Assembly: GCA_041398745.1 (NCBI GenBank)
Contig: JAWKUB010000006.1
Coordinates: 558,001-622,000 of the forward strand
Reading direction: 5' to 3'
Source of the DNA: JACKHO01 sp041398745
Lineage (GTDB): Bacteria > Planctomycetota > Planctomycetia > Planctomycetales > Planctomycetaceae
DNA length: 64,000 nt
Position 1 is the stretch's first letter; every line of letters starts with the position of its first letter. The position numbers and the translations under genes were made by a program. Below the pieces are notes generated by a model. That model worked only from the letters and a program-made list of their open reading frames with translations, was not told the origin of the DNA and did not search any database. Below, in pieces: positions 45,534 through 54,268 of this stretch.

Positions 45534-48500
45534 ATGACCATGGTCACGCGGTCTAACCATACCGTTGCGTCTCATAGATCCGACAACGACGATCCGATGC
45601 GGGAGAATTACGGTTTCGAGTCCGGTTCAACCTTTTCTCGGGACGCGTTGTTCGAGACACTGATGAGTTCCATCGAGCCAGACACGGTCGCCCCGGAACC
45701 ATCCCCCATGATCGATTACCGCAGCTTACTGGAACGCTTTCATCAGGCCATTCAGGCCCGCATGACTGCTGAACATGCATGGCAGCAGCAATACGGTCAG
45801 GGCCCAGACCAAACGGAACAGCAGCTCGTCGCGTCTCTGGAGTCAGCCGCAACGCAGCGGGCTACAGAACTTGCGGAAGTCAACGCCGAACACGCCCGCA
45901 TCAAGGCGGAAATCGAAGCACGTTTCCTGCCGCAAATCAGCAGTGAAAAGTCCGACCACATTTCCCGGCTGCACGGCATTGAATCACAGGCGGCCCGTGA
46001 ATCGACAACGCTGGAGCAGCAGAAAAACGACAGCGAATGGGTCGTTACGTCTGTTCTCGATGACACCGCAGATGACAGCCCCCGCCGAGAACTCGATCGT
46101 TTCAGCACGCAAATCCACAAGATTCGCGAGGAACAGGTCGCCGAATGGACCGACCTGGAACACCAGTTCAAAACGGTTCAGGAAGAGCGGGGCTGGAAAG
46201 GTTCGCCGCCCGAAGAACCGGAACGCCGCCCGCGTACGATTGAAGAAACTCAGGAGTGGTTCAACGAGCGGGTCGCAGCAGGGCGAAAACAAATCGCGAC
46301 GTTGCGATCACTCATTATGCCCAAGCTGTTTCTGGGTGTACGCTCACTGGTCGTCTACTTCGTTACGGCCATCGCCATTGGTATTCCGTTCTATCTTTTC
46401 GTGGAACCGAGTGCCCTCGGGATGGATGCCACCAAAGACGCCAGTTCCTGGGCGGTCGCCTCAGCAGTCTCCGGCGCAGCCGGCGGATTGTTGCTGACCC
46501 TGGTCATGTACACACTGGCGAGCATGCAACAGTCCGACGCGTTTCGCCGGACACAGCAACTCACCGCTGAAGTGAACTGGCTGCATCAAATTTGGCTGGG
46601 TTATGCGCGCGAACAGCTGGACGACAAACAGGCCGAGTGCGAAAAGCGTCAGCGGGCCATGATCAAAGAACGCGAAGACAAATTGCGTCGCTTTGAAGAA
46701 ACTCACACTCGAAAACTCAACGAAATCCAAAGCCGTCGTGACCGCGAAATCCGCGAAGAAGAACAGCGACACGCCCGGGCCGACCGCGAACTCAACATGC
46801 AAATGCGGCATGCATTGACGTCCGCCGAAGACACGCATCAACAGGCGCGGCAAGCCATTGAACAATACTGGATTGCCGAAACCTCACGGACCCGTCAGTC
46901 ATTAGCCGACTATCAGCGCGATCGACAACGGGCCGAAGTGGCCGACTGGAGCGAACTGAAGAATGACTGGATGTCCGCATACAACCAGTTCCACTCCTCC
47001 GTCGTAGAACTGAATACCGACTCACAACAGCAGTTCCCCGCCTGGGATCAGCTCAGCACGTTGTGGAAGCCCAGCGGCACCACACCCTCCTTCCTGAAAT
47101 TTGGTGATTACGCACTGAATCTCGAAACGTGGCCCGGTGCGATTTCCGAAGACATGCGACTCGCTCCCCGTGTCACGGAACACGTACTCCCGGCCCTGTT
47201 GCCGTTCCCGGAGCAGTCATCAGCACTGTTCAAAATTCGCGACGCCGCCGGACGCGAAGCCGCCGTCAGTGCCATGCGAACCCTGGCTCTGCGTCTGTTG
47301 GCCATGATTCCACCCGGCAAAATCCGATTCACCATTCTCGATCCTGTCGGTCTGGGCGAAAGTTTCGCAGGTCTCATGCACCTCGCCGACTTCGACGAGC
47401 TCATGGTGACGCATCGCATTTGGACAGAGCCGGGCCAAATTGAAACGCAACTGGCCGACCTGACCGGTCACATGGAAAATGTGCTGCAGAAGTATTTGCG
47501 AAACGAATTCCAGACCATTGAAGAATACAATGCAGCCGCCGGCGAAGTGGCCGAACCGTACCACTTTCTTATCATCAGTGATTTCCCTTCGAAGTTCAGC
47601 GACCTGGCTGCCCGTCGGCTCGTAAGCATCATCAACAGCGGTCCGCGCTGTGGCGTCTACACGTTGATGAGCACTGATGAAACCAAACAACTGCCGCACA
47701 ATTTCACACTGGCCGACATCGAATCGGCCATGGAGTGTTTCGCGTATCGCGACGGTGCGTTTCACGCCGAACGCGAAGACATGGCCTACTGGCCTATCAA
47801 AATCGAATCACCGCCGAACCCCGAACTCTTCACGCGGCTCGTTCGCAAAATCGGCGAGGCCTCCAAAGATGCACGCCGGGTCGAAGTGGCGTTTCAACGC
47901 ATTGCACCCAAGCCGGGCGAATTCTGGTCGCGTGACAGCCGACGCGAAATCGAAGTGCCACTGGGACGCGCAGGAGCCACCAAACTACAAACGGCGAAAC
48001 TGGGACGCGGCACCTCTCAGCACATGCTCGTTGCTGGTAAGACAGGTTCTGGCAAGTCGACCTATCTGCACATTCTCATTACGAACCTCGCGCTGTACTA
48101 CAGCCCGAACGAAATCAACTTCTACCTCATCGACTTCAAGAAGGGGGTGGAGTTCAAGGACTACGCCTCCGAAGAACTACCGCATGCCCGCGTTGTCGCC
48201 ATTGAAAGTGATCGAGAATTCGGCGTCAGTACGTTGCAGCGACTCGACGCCATTCTGCAAGAACGTGGCGAACTGTTCCGAAGGCATGGCGTCCAGGACA
48301 TTGCTGGCTTTCGCAATGCGAATCCCAACACACCGCTCCCCCGCATCCTGTTGATTGTCGACGAGTTCCAGGAATTCTTCATTGAAGATGACAAACTCAG
48401 CCAGTCTGCGTCGCTGCTGCTCGACCGACTCGTGCGGCAGGGCCGTGCGTTCGGGATGCATGTGGTGCTGGGTTCACAAACACTCGGCGGTGCCTACTCG

Positions 48501-49694
48501 CTTGCCCGCAGTACGCTCGGGCAGGTTGCCATTCGTGTCGCCCTCCAGTGCAGCGAGTCCGATGCACATCTCATTCTCAGTGAAGAAAACACCGCCGCCC
48601 GCCTGCTCACGCGGCCCGGCGAAGCAATCTACAACGACGCCAACGGATTAAGCGAAGGGAACAATCCTTTCCAAATTGCGTGGCTCGATGACGAAGAACG
48701 CAACCAGGCACTCCGCAACATCCGTCAGCAGGCCACGCGGCAGGGAATCGAATTCGAGAAGCCCATTGTCTTCGAAGGGAACATCCCGTCGGACATTTCA
48801 CGAAACCAGTCACTCGAAAATACTGCGTCGGAATTTGGTCGACGCGAAACTCCCGTTGCCTATCCTTCGATTTGGCTGGGTGATCCCGTCGAAATTGGCC
48901 CACCGCCCGCCATTACGTTCTATCGTCAGGGTGGCAATAACCTCCTGATGGTCGGCCAGGACGCCGAGGCCGCTCAGGGAATTCAGTCAGCCGCCGCACT
49001 CGCGTGGCTGGCCGGAGGAACACCACAGGCAACGGCACCAACGGTGTATCTGCTCGATGGTTCTCTGCCCGACACAGTCGAAGCCGAAACCTGGAACACG
49101 CTGCTGGCGAACGTTGGAGCGAATGTCCGTCACGTTACGCCGCGCGACAGCGTCGCCGCGATGACGGAACTCGCCGCGGAACTGAAACGCCGCGAGGAGG
49201 ACTCCGACGTTCCGCATCCTCCCATTCTGCAGCTCGTGTACAACGTCGCCAAGTTTCGTGATTTGCGGAAAGGTGAAGACGACTACGGCATGGGCAGCTT
49301 CGGAGCAACGCCCACAAATGAAGAAATCAAACCGGAAAAAGTCTTTGCCGACCTCATTGTGAAGGGCCCCGAGCACGGGATTCACACCATTGTCTGGGCC
49401 GACTCCTACAACAACGTTGACCGCTGGTTCTCGCGACAGACACTCCGCGAAATGGAACAGCGCATTGCCTTCCAAATGAACGGCAACGACTCCAGCAGCT
49501 TCATCGATTCCCCCGCCGCCAGCCGCCTCGGCCCACACCGGGCCCTGCTCTACCGCGAAGAAACCGGCACCCTCGAAAAGTTCCGCCCCTACGGAGTCCC
49601 CACCACCAACTGGCTCACCAGCTTCCAAAGCCTCATGCAAAACGGCGAAGAACCCGAAGTCGCGACTGATTTGGGCGAGTTCAATATTCTGTAG
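45534..49694 (+). CDS. Coiled-coil FtsK/SpoIIIE (EccC/EssC-like) membrane ATPase, 1386 aa
   Basis: The ATG at 45534 has a GGGAG ribosome site. Residues about 40-250 are charged coiled coil. Two membrane segments follow (about 265-290 and 306-330), then a second Arg/Glu-rich coiled coil (about 335-500). Three FtsK-like RecA folds come next. The first (about 515-735) lacks a Walker A; its place is taken by PFPEQSSALFKIRDAAG. The second is intact: Walker A GKTGSGKS (835-842) and Walker B LLIVDEFQEF with Asp943 and Glu944. The third (about 1115-1375) again lacks a P-loop (LMVGQDAEAAQG). This resembles type VII secretion motors, which have two membrane helices and three tandem ATPase domains, but there the first domain is the active one. 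No Esx substrate or other secretion genes are nearby. DNA or protein translocation are both possible. Confidence 0.85.
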   Translation: MTMVTRSNHTVASHRSDNDDPMRENYGFESGSTFSRDALFETLMSSIEPDTVAPEPSPMIDYRSLLERFHQAIQARMTAEHAWQQQYGQGPDQTEQQLVASLESAATQRATELAEVNAEHARIKAEIEARFLPQISSEKSDHISRLHGIESQAARESTTLEQQKNDSEWVVTSVLDDTADDSPRRELDRFSTQIHKIREEQVAEWTDLEHQFKTVQEERGWKGSPPEEPERRPRTIEETQEWFNERVAAGRKQIATLRSLIMPKLFLGVRSLVVYFVTAIAIGIPFYLFVEPSALGMDATKDASSWAVASAVSGAAGGLLLTLVMYTLASMQQSDAFRRTQQLTAEVNWLHQIWLGYAREQLDDKQAECEKRQRAMIKEREDKLRRFEETHTRKLNEIQSRRDREIREEEQRHARADRELNMQMRHALTSAEDTHQQARQAIEQYWIAETSRTRQSLADYQRDRQRAEVADWSELKNDWMSAYNQFHSSVVELNTDSQQQFPAWDQLSTLWKPSGTTPSFLKFGDYALNLETWPGAISEDMRLAPRVTEHVLPALLPFPEQSSALFKIRDAAGREAAVSAMRTLALRLLAMIPPGKIRFTILDPVGLGESFAGLMHLADFDELMVTHRIWTEPGQIETQLADLTGHMENVLQKYLRNEFQTIEEYNAAAGEVAEPYHFLIISDFPSKFSDLAARRLVSIINSGPRCGVYTLMSTDETKQLPHNFTLADIESAMECFAYRDGAFHAEREDMAYWPIKIESPPNPELFTRLVRKIGEASKDARRVEVAFQRIAPKPGEFWSRDSRREIEVPLGRAGATKLQTAKLGRGTSQHMLVAGKTGSGKSTYLHILITNLALYYSPNEINFYLIDFKKGVEFKDYASEELPHARVVAIESDREFGVSTLQRLDAILQERGELFRRHGVQDIAGFRNANPNTPLPRILLIVDEFQEFFIEDDKLSQSASLLLDRLVRQGRAFGMHVVLGSQTLGGAYSLARSTLGQVAIRVALQCSESDAHLILSEENTAARLLTRPGEAIYNDANGLSEGNNPFQIAWLDDEERNQALRNIRQQATRQGIEFEKPIVFEGNIPSDISRNQSLENTASEFGRRETPVAYPSIWLGDPVEIGPPPAITFYRQGGNNLLMVGQDAEAAQGIQSAAALAWLAGGTPQATAPTVYLLDGSLPDTVEAETWNTLLANVGANVRHVTPRDSVAAMTELAAELKRREEDSDVPHPPILQLVYNVAKFRDLRKGEDDYGMGSFGATPTNEEIKPEKVFADLIVKGPEHGIHTIVWADSYNNVDRWFSRQTLREMEQRIAFQMNGNDSSSFIDSPAASRLGPHRALLYREETGTLEKFRPYGVPTTNWLTSFQSLMQNGEEPEVATDLGEFNIL

Positions 49695-49721
49695 CTGCGG
49701 TTGGCGTTGTCGGTATTTCGT

Positions 49722-49856
49722 GCCATGCCCACGTCGCGCAGCAGCGTGGGCATGCGCAGTGGGAGGGGAGAGCAATAAAGTGGCTGATCCAAGCCGTTCG
49801 CAATTGTCTCGCCAAGCAACGTTCGCATGCTTGCCCTGCTCCGCGATGCAAGCATG
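49722..49856. repeat. Two palindromic repeats between the FtsK-like and HNH genes
   Basis: The first hairpin has perfect 10-bp arms, CATGCCCACG (49724-49733) and CGTGGGCATG (49745-49754). The second has perfect 9-bp arms, CATGCTTGC (49826-49834) and GCAAGCATG (49848-49856). The shared GCATG-centred character and their position in the 206-nt convergent gap suggest REP-like elements that may also terminate transcription. Confidence 0.75.
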
Positions 49857-49900
49857 GCACACAAAAATGGGTAACCCGCAGCCATGCCACCTGCCAACGC

Positions 49901-50929
49901 TTATTCAAAGTCTTCAGTAGTTGCTTGGTAGACATCTCCAAAAACTGACTCTGCCGGAAGCGGGTCTTGTGGATTCAAAAAGCAGGCAAGACACCCACAT
50001 TCAATATCAAGTGAAACTGGCTGACTACTTTGCTCAGAAGTTTCCACTTCCCTCGTCAATGACCCAAAAGAAAGTCCAGCGATTCCGTCTTGAAAGTCAC
50101 AACGTAGACCGTGATGAAAAACGGCAATTCGTTCCAAGTTAATAAATGGCGTCAAGCCTTCATCATCTCGCCCCCTCTCCTTAATCCATTTTCTGATTCC
50201 GTCTCCTGTTAGGTCTTTCTGCCATTCAATCCGTAGCCTCTCAAATTCAGAATTCGGAAGATCAGAGGCTTTAAGCTCAAGGTTCTGCAACAATTGATTG
50301 CGGGTTCTCTTGGCATCCCCCAAAATGATGTCATTGAGCTTTGTAAACTCCATTCGCTGGAATGTCAGTTCCAATCCAATGTCACGCTGCTTCAACCACA
50401 ATCTCACACGACTTTTTTTTGCGGCACACTGTAGGTCGTGAATGTTGTCTGGACAGGCTTCAAAGATGTTGTCCACCATTCTGACAAGAGTCTCGCCTTG
50501 TTCACCCTTTGCTGTGAACGACAATGAGAGCATGTTGGATTCAGTTCGGGAGATTAAAACGACAGTCTCACCACCAAGGCTCAGCCGGAATCCAGTGCCC
50601 ATCACATAGAATCCAGCAAGTCGAATCAGCAGATTTGGCTTTTTCCAAGAGGGAAACGCCCCTAGCACGTCATCGACATTGTTTTGGGACAATTTCAGTT
50701 GACGAAGCTCATTTTTCGAATAGTGACCTGAATCAGCTTCGTCGTGATGTTCACGGCACAGAGCAATCATTCCTTCCGGCCTGTTGTGAGGCTCAATGTG
50801 ATAAGGCGGATCGAAATGATGAAAGGTCAGAAATGGACTGCGGCAAATTGGGCAGCCATAACCAACTTCCTGACGCAATTGTCGGATAACACCTGCGGGA
50901 ATCGTTTCACGTTGTTTCAACGGGATCAC
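49901..50929 (-). CDS. HNH endonuclease-domain protein, 342 aa
   Basis: The N-terminus carries a zinc-stabilised HNH domain. C26-P-I-C29, H37-H38-x-D40, H48-N49, C58 and H61-H62 match the C-x2-C ... H ... N ... C-x2-H plan, with the text CPICRSPFLTFHHFD and GMIALCREHHDEAD. After residue 75 comes an unrecognised 260-residue region with a beta-rich middle and a Cys-rich end (CGCLACFL). No helicase, methyltransferase or integrase partner is adjacent. The gene is AT-richer than its neighbours and bracketed by palindromes, suggesting recent acquisition. Defence or mobile-element roles are possible; the target is unknown. Confidence 0.82.
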   Translation of the reverse strand: MIPLKQRETIPAGVIRQLRQEVGYGCPICRSPFLTFHHFDPPYHIEPHNRPEGMIALCREHHDEADSGHYSKNELRQLKLSQNNVDDVLGAFPSWKKPNLLIRLAGFYVMGTGFRLSLGGETVVLISRTESNMLSLSFTAKGEQGETLVRMVDNIFEACPDNIHDLQCAAKKSRVRLWLKQRDIGLELTFQRMEFTKLNDIILGDAKRTRNQLLQNLELKASDLPNSEFERLRIEWQKDLTGDGIRKWIKERGRDDEGLTPFINLERIAVFHHGLRCDFQDGIAGLSFGSLTREVETSEQSSQPVSLDIECGCLACFLNPQDPLPAESVFGDVYQATTEDFE

Positions 50930-51331
50930 CCTGAATTGAAGTCCACCACTGTATGATCACGTTTATGGCCCGCAATCGTCAATGTTGTGTCGCCCCGCGG
51001 GTGGCCCAGATGGAATCTGGGCGGCGCAGCCGTATGAGGCCGCAGATTAATCGATCCACCTCAGTAACCGTATGGTGCGTCGGTACTGTCACCGAAAAAT
51101 GTGTGACTCGGCGGGACATCGGTCTCATGCATGCGGTCCGTGACAGGAGTGAGCAAACGCACCTTTCCGGAGTCGAAGATTTCCGTTCCCCTGTTCAACT
51201 CAGCGTCATCCTGCAATCCTGGTTCCACGCTATGAATTCGCGAACCCAGCGTGTCATTCGTTTCCTCTTTGATCACCGTTGGCGTAACATGCTGGAGTTC
51301 CATCCCAAGGACTGTACCCTGGTGAATCTCC
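50930..51331. other. 402-nt intergenic region with a hairpin repeat
   Basis: It contains the HNH promoter side and the leader of the esterase gene. A hairpin lies at 51004-51022. An ORF on the minus strand (51331-51061) is open but starts back to back with the esterase ATG, so I regard it as spurious or as a gene remnant. No RNA gene seen. Confidence 0.5.
51004..51022. repeat. Short palindrome (8-bp arms) next to the HNH gene
   Basis: GCCCAGAT (51004-51011) and ATCTGGGC (51015-51022) with a 3-nt loop, in a GC-rich context unlike the HNH gene beside it. Together with the repeats at 49722-49856 it brackets the HNH gene. Confidence 0.65.
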
Positions 51332-52225
51332 ATGAAATCGTTCGCATTTTTCCTAGCCCTCGCGATCACGCTGCCGGTTGCCGCACAAGATGACGCACAG
51401 CCCGAGCGACCGCAGCGGCGGCGGTTTGGTGCCCCGCCGAAGCTGAATGAAGATGACAAAGCGGCCTTCCCTGATCCTGCCGCAGGCTTCAGCGCCGTCC
51501 GCGAAGACATCCCGCATGGCAAGCTGGAGATGATTGAGTATGAGTCCAAGACGGTGGGGACGACGCGCAGAATGAACGTCTACACACCGCCGGGCTACTC
51601 CAGTGAGAAGAAGTACCCGGTGCTGTATCTCCTGCATGGAATTGGCGGTGATGAAACGGAATGGCAACGCTTCGCCCAGCCCGGAAATTTGCTCGACAAC
51701 CTCATTGCTGACGGCAAAGCGAAGCCGATGATTATTGTCATGCCGAACGGCCGGGCACAGAAAAACGACCGAGCCGAGGGGAATGTCTTCGAGTCGGCTC
51801 CGGCGTTTGCCGTGTTCGAACGCGACTTGCTCGATGATGTCATCCCGGCCATTGAAGCTCGTTACAGCGTCAACAACAACCGCGAACAGCGTGCCCTGGC
51901 GGGATTGTCGATGGGGGGCGGACAGTCACTCAATTTCGGTCTGACGCATCTCGACACATTCGCCTGGGTGGGAGGATTCTCGTCGGCTCCCAATACGAAA
52001 CAGCCAGAAGAACTTGTACCTGATGCCGACGCAGCGAAGCGTCAGCTGAAGCTGTTGTGGCTCTCCTGCGGCAACAAAGACGGCCTGCTGGGAGTCAGCC
52101 AGAACATGCACGTCTTTCTCAAAGAACACGAAATCCCACACATCTGGCACGTCGACGGCAACGGCCACGATCCCACACACTGGCAAAACAGCCTGTATTA
52201 CTTCCTGCAGAAGGTCTTTATGTGA
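51332..52225 (+). CDS. Secreted CE1-like esterase (alpha/beta hydrolase)
   Basis: A 297-residue protein with a signal peptide (FAFFLALAITLPVAAQ). It is of the esterase D / feruloyl-esterase-like group: YPVLYLLHGIGGDETEW (oxyanion region), the nucleophile elbow GLSMGG with Ser193, and a late His in DGNGHDPTHW. An Asp in the stretch SCGNKDGLLG could complete the triad. It would deacylate polysaccharides, complementing the pectin-active enzymes, but the substrate is not shown by the sequence. An overlapping GTG starts the next gene. Confidence 0.87.
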   Translation: MKSFAFFLALAITLPVAAQDDAQPERPQRRRFGAPPKLNEDDKAAFPDPAAGFSAVREDIPHGKLEMIEYESKTVGTTRRMNVYTPPGYSSEKKYPVLYLLHGIGGDETEWQRFAQPGNLLDNLIADGKAKPMIIVMPNGRAQKNDRAEGNVFESAPAFAVFERDLLDDVIPAIEARYSVNNNREQRALAGLSMGGGQSLNFGLTHLDTFAWVGGFSSAPNTKQPEELVPDADAAKRQLKLLWLSCGNKDGLLGVSQNMHVFLKEHEIPHIWHVDGNGHDPTHWQNSLYYFLQKVFM

Positions 52226-52863
52226 GCTGGGGATTTCGACAGTTGTGGACGAACAATTCTCATTCCTGCCACAACAGTGTAGGGTTTGGGGCTCGTAGCG
52301 ACGTTGCTCCCCAAGAGTTCGACATCAACCGGTTCGTGCTGCGTTCGGCAATCGCAATTGGTGGCGTTCTTTCGGCAATCGGCTTGTTCTGTGCCGGGGT
52401 GATTGTGTTCTTTTGCGCTGGGAGTTACCTGCCAGTTCACGATTACGTGACCGTTGAACCTGACGCCGAAGACATTGCCGGCGTGTACTACTTCGACGAG
52501 TCAGATTGGACCAGAAGTCAGAATTCCAACTATTCGATTGTCGGCAACGGGCAACTTACAATTTATCCCGACGGAACACTTGATGTCGCGGGTGGAAGGC
52601 TGGAGATTCACCGCGCAAACATTTCTAGTGACGCCAGCATTATCGTCCCGGAATTCGCCAGCAACGGAACGTGGGAGTTCTCCAGCCAAGACTTCATTGG
52701 ACTTCGGCTTGACTACACCGCAACGTCGGGGAAACGACTGGAAAATGGATTTCTTTGGTTGGTACACGACGATGACGGTGAAATTGGCTTCTTTCCTCAC
52801 TTTGACCTTGAATCGCCTTTCCCACTGCTGCGCCGCCAAGCGCCTGTGCCCGAACACGAATGA
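52222..52863 (+). CDS. Hypothetical membrane-anchored protein, 213 aa, translationally coupled
   Basis: The frame is open upstream inside the esterase gene, but the natural start is the GTG at 52222. It overlaps the esterase stop (GTGA), with AAGG about 9 nt upstream. The protein has one membrane segment (AIAIGGVLSAIGLFCAGVIVFFCAG, about residues 48-72). A beta-rich outer domain follows, with VAGVYYFDESD-like and GTWEFSSQDFIGLRLDY stretches. It resembles small lipocalin-like domains but no family is certain. Its coupling to the esterase is unexpected because the functions look unrelated. Confidence 0.6.
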   Translation: MSWGFRQLWTNNSHSCHNSVGFGARSDVAPQEFDINRFVLRSAIAIGGVLSAIGLFCAGVIVFFCAGSYLPVHDYVTVEPDAEDIAGVYYFDESDWTRSQNSNYSIVGNGQLTIYPDGTLDVAGGRLEIHRANISSDASIIVPEFASNGTWEFSSQDFIGLRLDYTATSGKRLENGFLWLVHDDDGEIGFFPHFDLESPFPLLRRQAPVPEHE

Positions 52864-53083
52864 CGCCAAGGTGGGTTGAGTTGCAAGCCCTCATTCCCTG
52901 AGACAAGCCCTTGTTGAAATTCAATTAAGGTGTGCCCGAGCGAATTTCCGCCTGCGTGTTTCATCGGTTATCATGCATTTCCGACAGGATTTGGCGTGAT
53001 GTGACGCTGGGGAATGCGGTTCCATCTGGTACGCTTCCCGCAATCACACGTAATGACAGATTGATCAGGAATACCGCTGAAAC

Positions 53084-54250
53084 ATGGACGCGACTCACAA
53101 AATTCAACGTAAGCCGACTCGGGCGGTGCGGATTGGGACAGTCACCATTGGTGATGGAAATCCCATTGCCGTGCAGAGCATGACGGCGACGCACACGACG
53201 AATATCGAGGCGACGCAGGCTCAAATTGAACAACTCGTACAGGCCGGTGCCGACATTGTGCGGGTGGCGGTCGACAGCCGCAAAGACGCGGAAGCTCTGG
53301 CGGAAATCAGTCAGCGGGTTGAGGCAAACCTGAGTGTTGACCTGCAAGAGAATTATCGCCTCGCCGAAGTCATCGCTCCGCACGTTGCCAAACTGCGGTA
53401 CAACCCCGGCCATTTGTATCATCACGAACGGGAGAAGCCGTGGGAGGAAAAGGTCAAGTACCTCGTGGATGTGGCGGGTGAGCATGACTGTGCCATGCGA
53501 GTGGGCGTGAACTGCGGTTCAGTCGATCCTGTCAAGAAGGAGAAATACGATCCCCGCGACTCCATTTCGCCCATGCTGGAAAGCGCGGCTGATCACTGTG
53601 CACTGCTGGAGTCGCTCGGATTCACGCGTTTCTGCGTGTCACTGAAGGACTCTGACCCTCAACAGGTCATTGAAGTCAACAAACGGTTTTCCGAAGAACA
53701 CCCCGAAGTGCCATTGCACCTGGGAGTCACAGAAGCTGGGATGCCACCGGACGGAATTATCAAAACGCGCATTGCCTTTGAGCAACTCATTGGCCGCGGG
53801 ATTGGTGACACCATCCGTGTTTCGTTGACGCTGCCGAATGCCCGCAAGCATGAAGAAATCGAAGCGGGGCGGAGCATTCTGGCGGACATTGCAGCGGGCC
53901 GCGTGCGTTCGGTCGTTGACTTCGGACTCAACACGCTCAACATCATCAGTTGTCCGAGTTGTTCCCGCGTCGAGAATGAAGCATTCATCGAACTGGCGCA
54001 GGACGTCAAGAAAATGACGGAGTACGCCAAGGAATACGCCATTACCATTGCCGTCATGGGGTGTCGGGTGAACGGTCCCGGCGAGACCGATGACGCCGAC
54101 CTGGGCCTGTGGTGCGGTCCCAACTTCGTCAATTTGAAGAAGGGGCCGGAGTCACTGGGAGCGTATCCCTACGACGAAATCCTGCCTCGTCTGAAAGCAG
54201 AACTCGACGCAGTCATTGCCAGCAAACAGCAAGGGCAGCCGGTTTCCTAA
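53084..54250 (+). CDS. ispG: 4-hydroxy-3-methylbut-2-en-1-yl diphosphate synthase
   Basis: A 388-residue MEP-pathway enzyme with a 4Fe-4S cluster. The N-terminal TIM-barrel signature is VAVQSMTATHTTN (here IAVQSMTATHTTNIEAT) with ADIVRVAVDSRKDAEAL, VDLQENYRLAEVIAP and RVGVNCGSVD. The cluster ligands are Cys290 and Cys293 in CPSC and Cys327 in MGCRVNGPGE. Length fits the family. The ATG at 53084 is preceded by CAGGA about 13 nt upstream. It is convergent with the kinase gene after 18 nt. Isoprenoid supply would be for quinones, undecaprenol and carotenoids. Confidence 0.97.
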   Translation: MDATHKIQRKPTRAVRIGTVTIGDGNPIAVQSMTATHTTNIEATQAQIEQLVQAGADIVRVAVDSRKDAEALAEISQRVEANLSVDLQENYRLAEVIAPHVAKLRYNPGHLYHHEREKPWEEKVKYLVDVAGEHDCAMRVGVNCGSVDPVKKEKYDPRDSISPMLESAADHCALLESLGFTRFCVSLKDSDPQQVIEVNKRFSEEHPEVPLHLGVTEAGMPPDGIIKTRIAFEQLIGRGIGDTIRVSLTLPNARKHEEIEAGRSILADIAAGRVRSVVDFGLNTLNIISCPSCSRVENEAFIELAQDVKKMTEYAKEYAITIAVMGCRVNGPGETDDADLGLWCGPNFVNLKKGPESLGAYPYDEILPRLKAELDAVIASKQQGQPVS

Positions 54251-54268
54251 CCGTGCTTTGCAATTCCA

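Noticed and set aside
51061..51331. Minus-strand ORF of 90 codons between the HNH and esterase genes
   Set aside because: Its ATG is back to back with the esterase ATG, there is no ribosome site, and no family features appear; probably chance or a remnant.
50953..51393. Plus-strand ORF of 146 codons
   Set aside because: It spans a hairpin repeat and runs out of frame into the esterase; composition is not protein-like.
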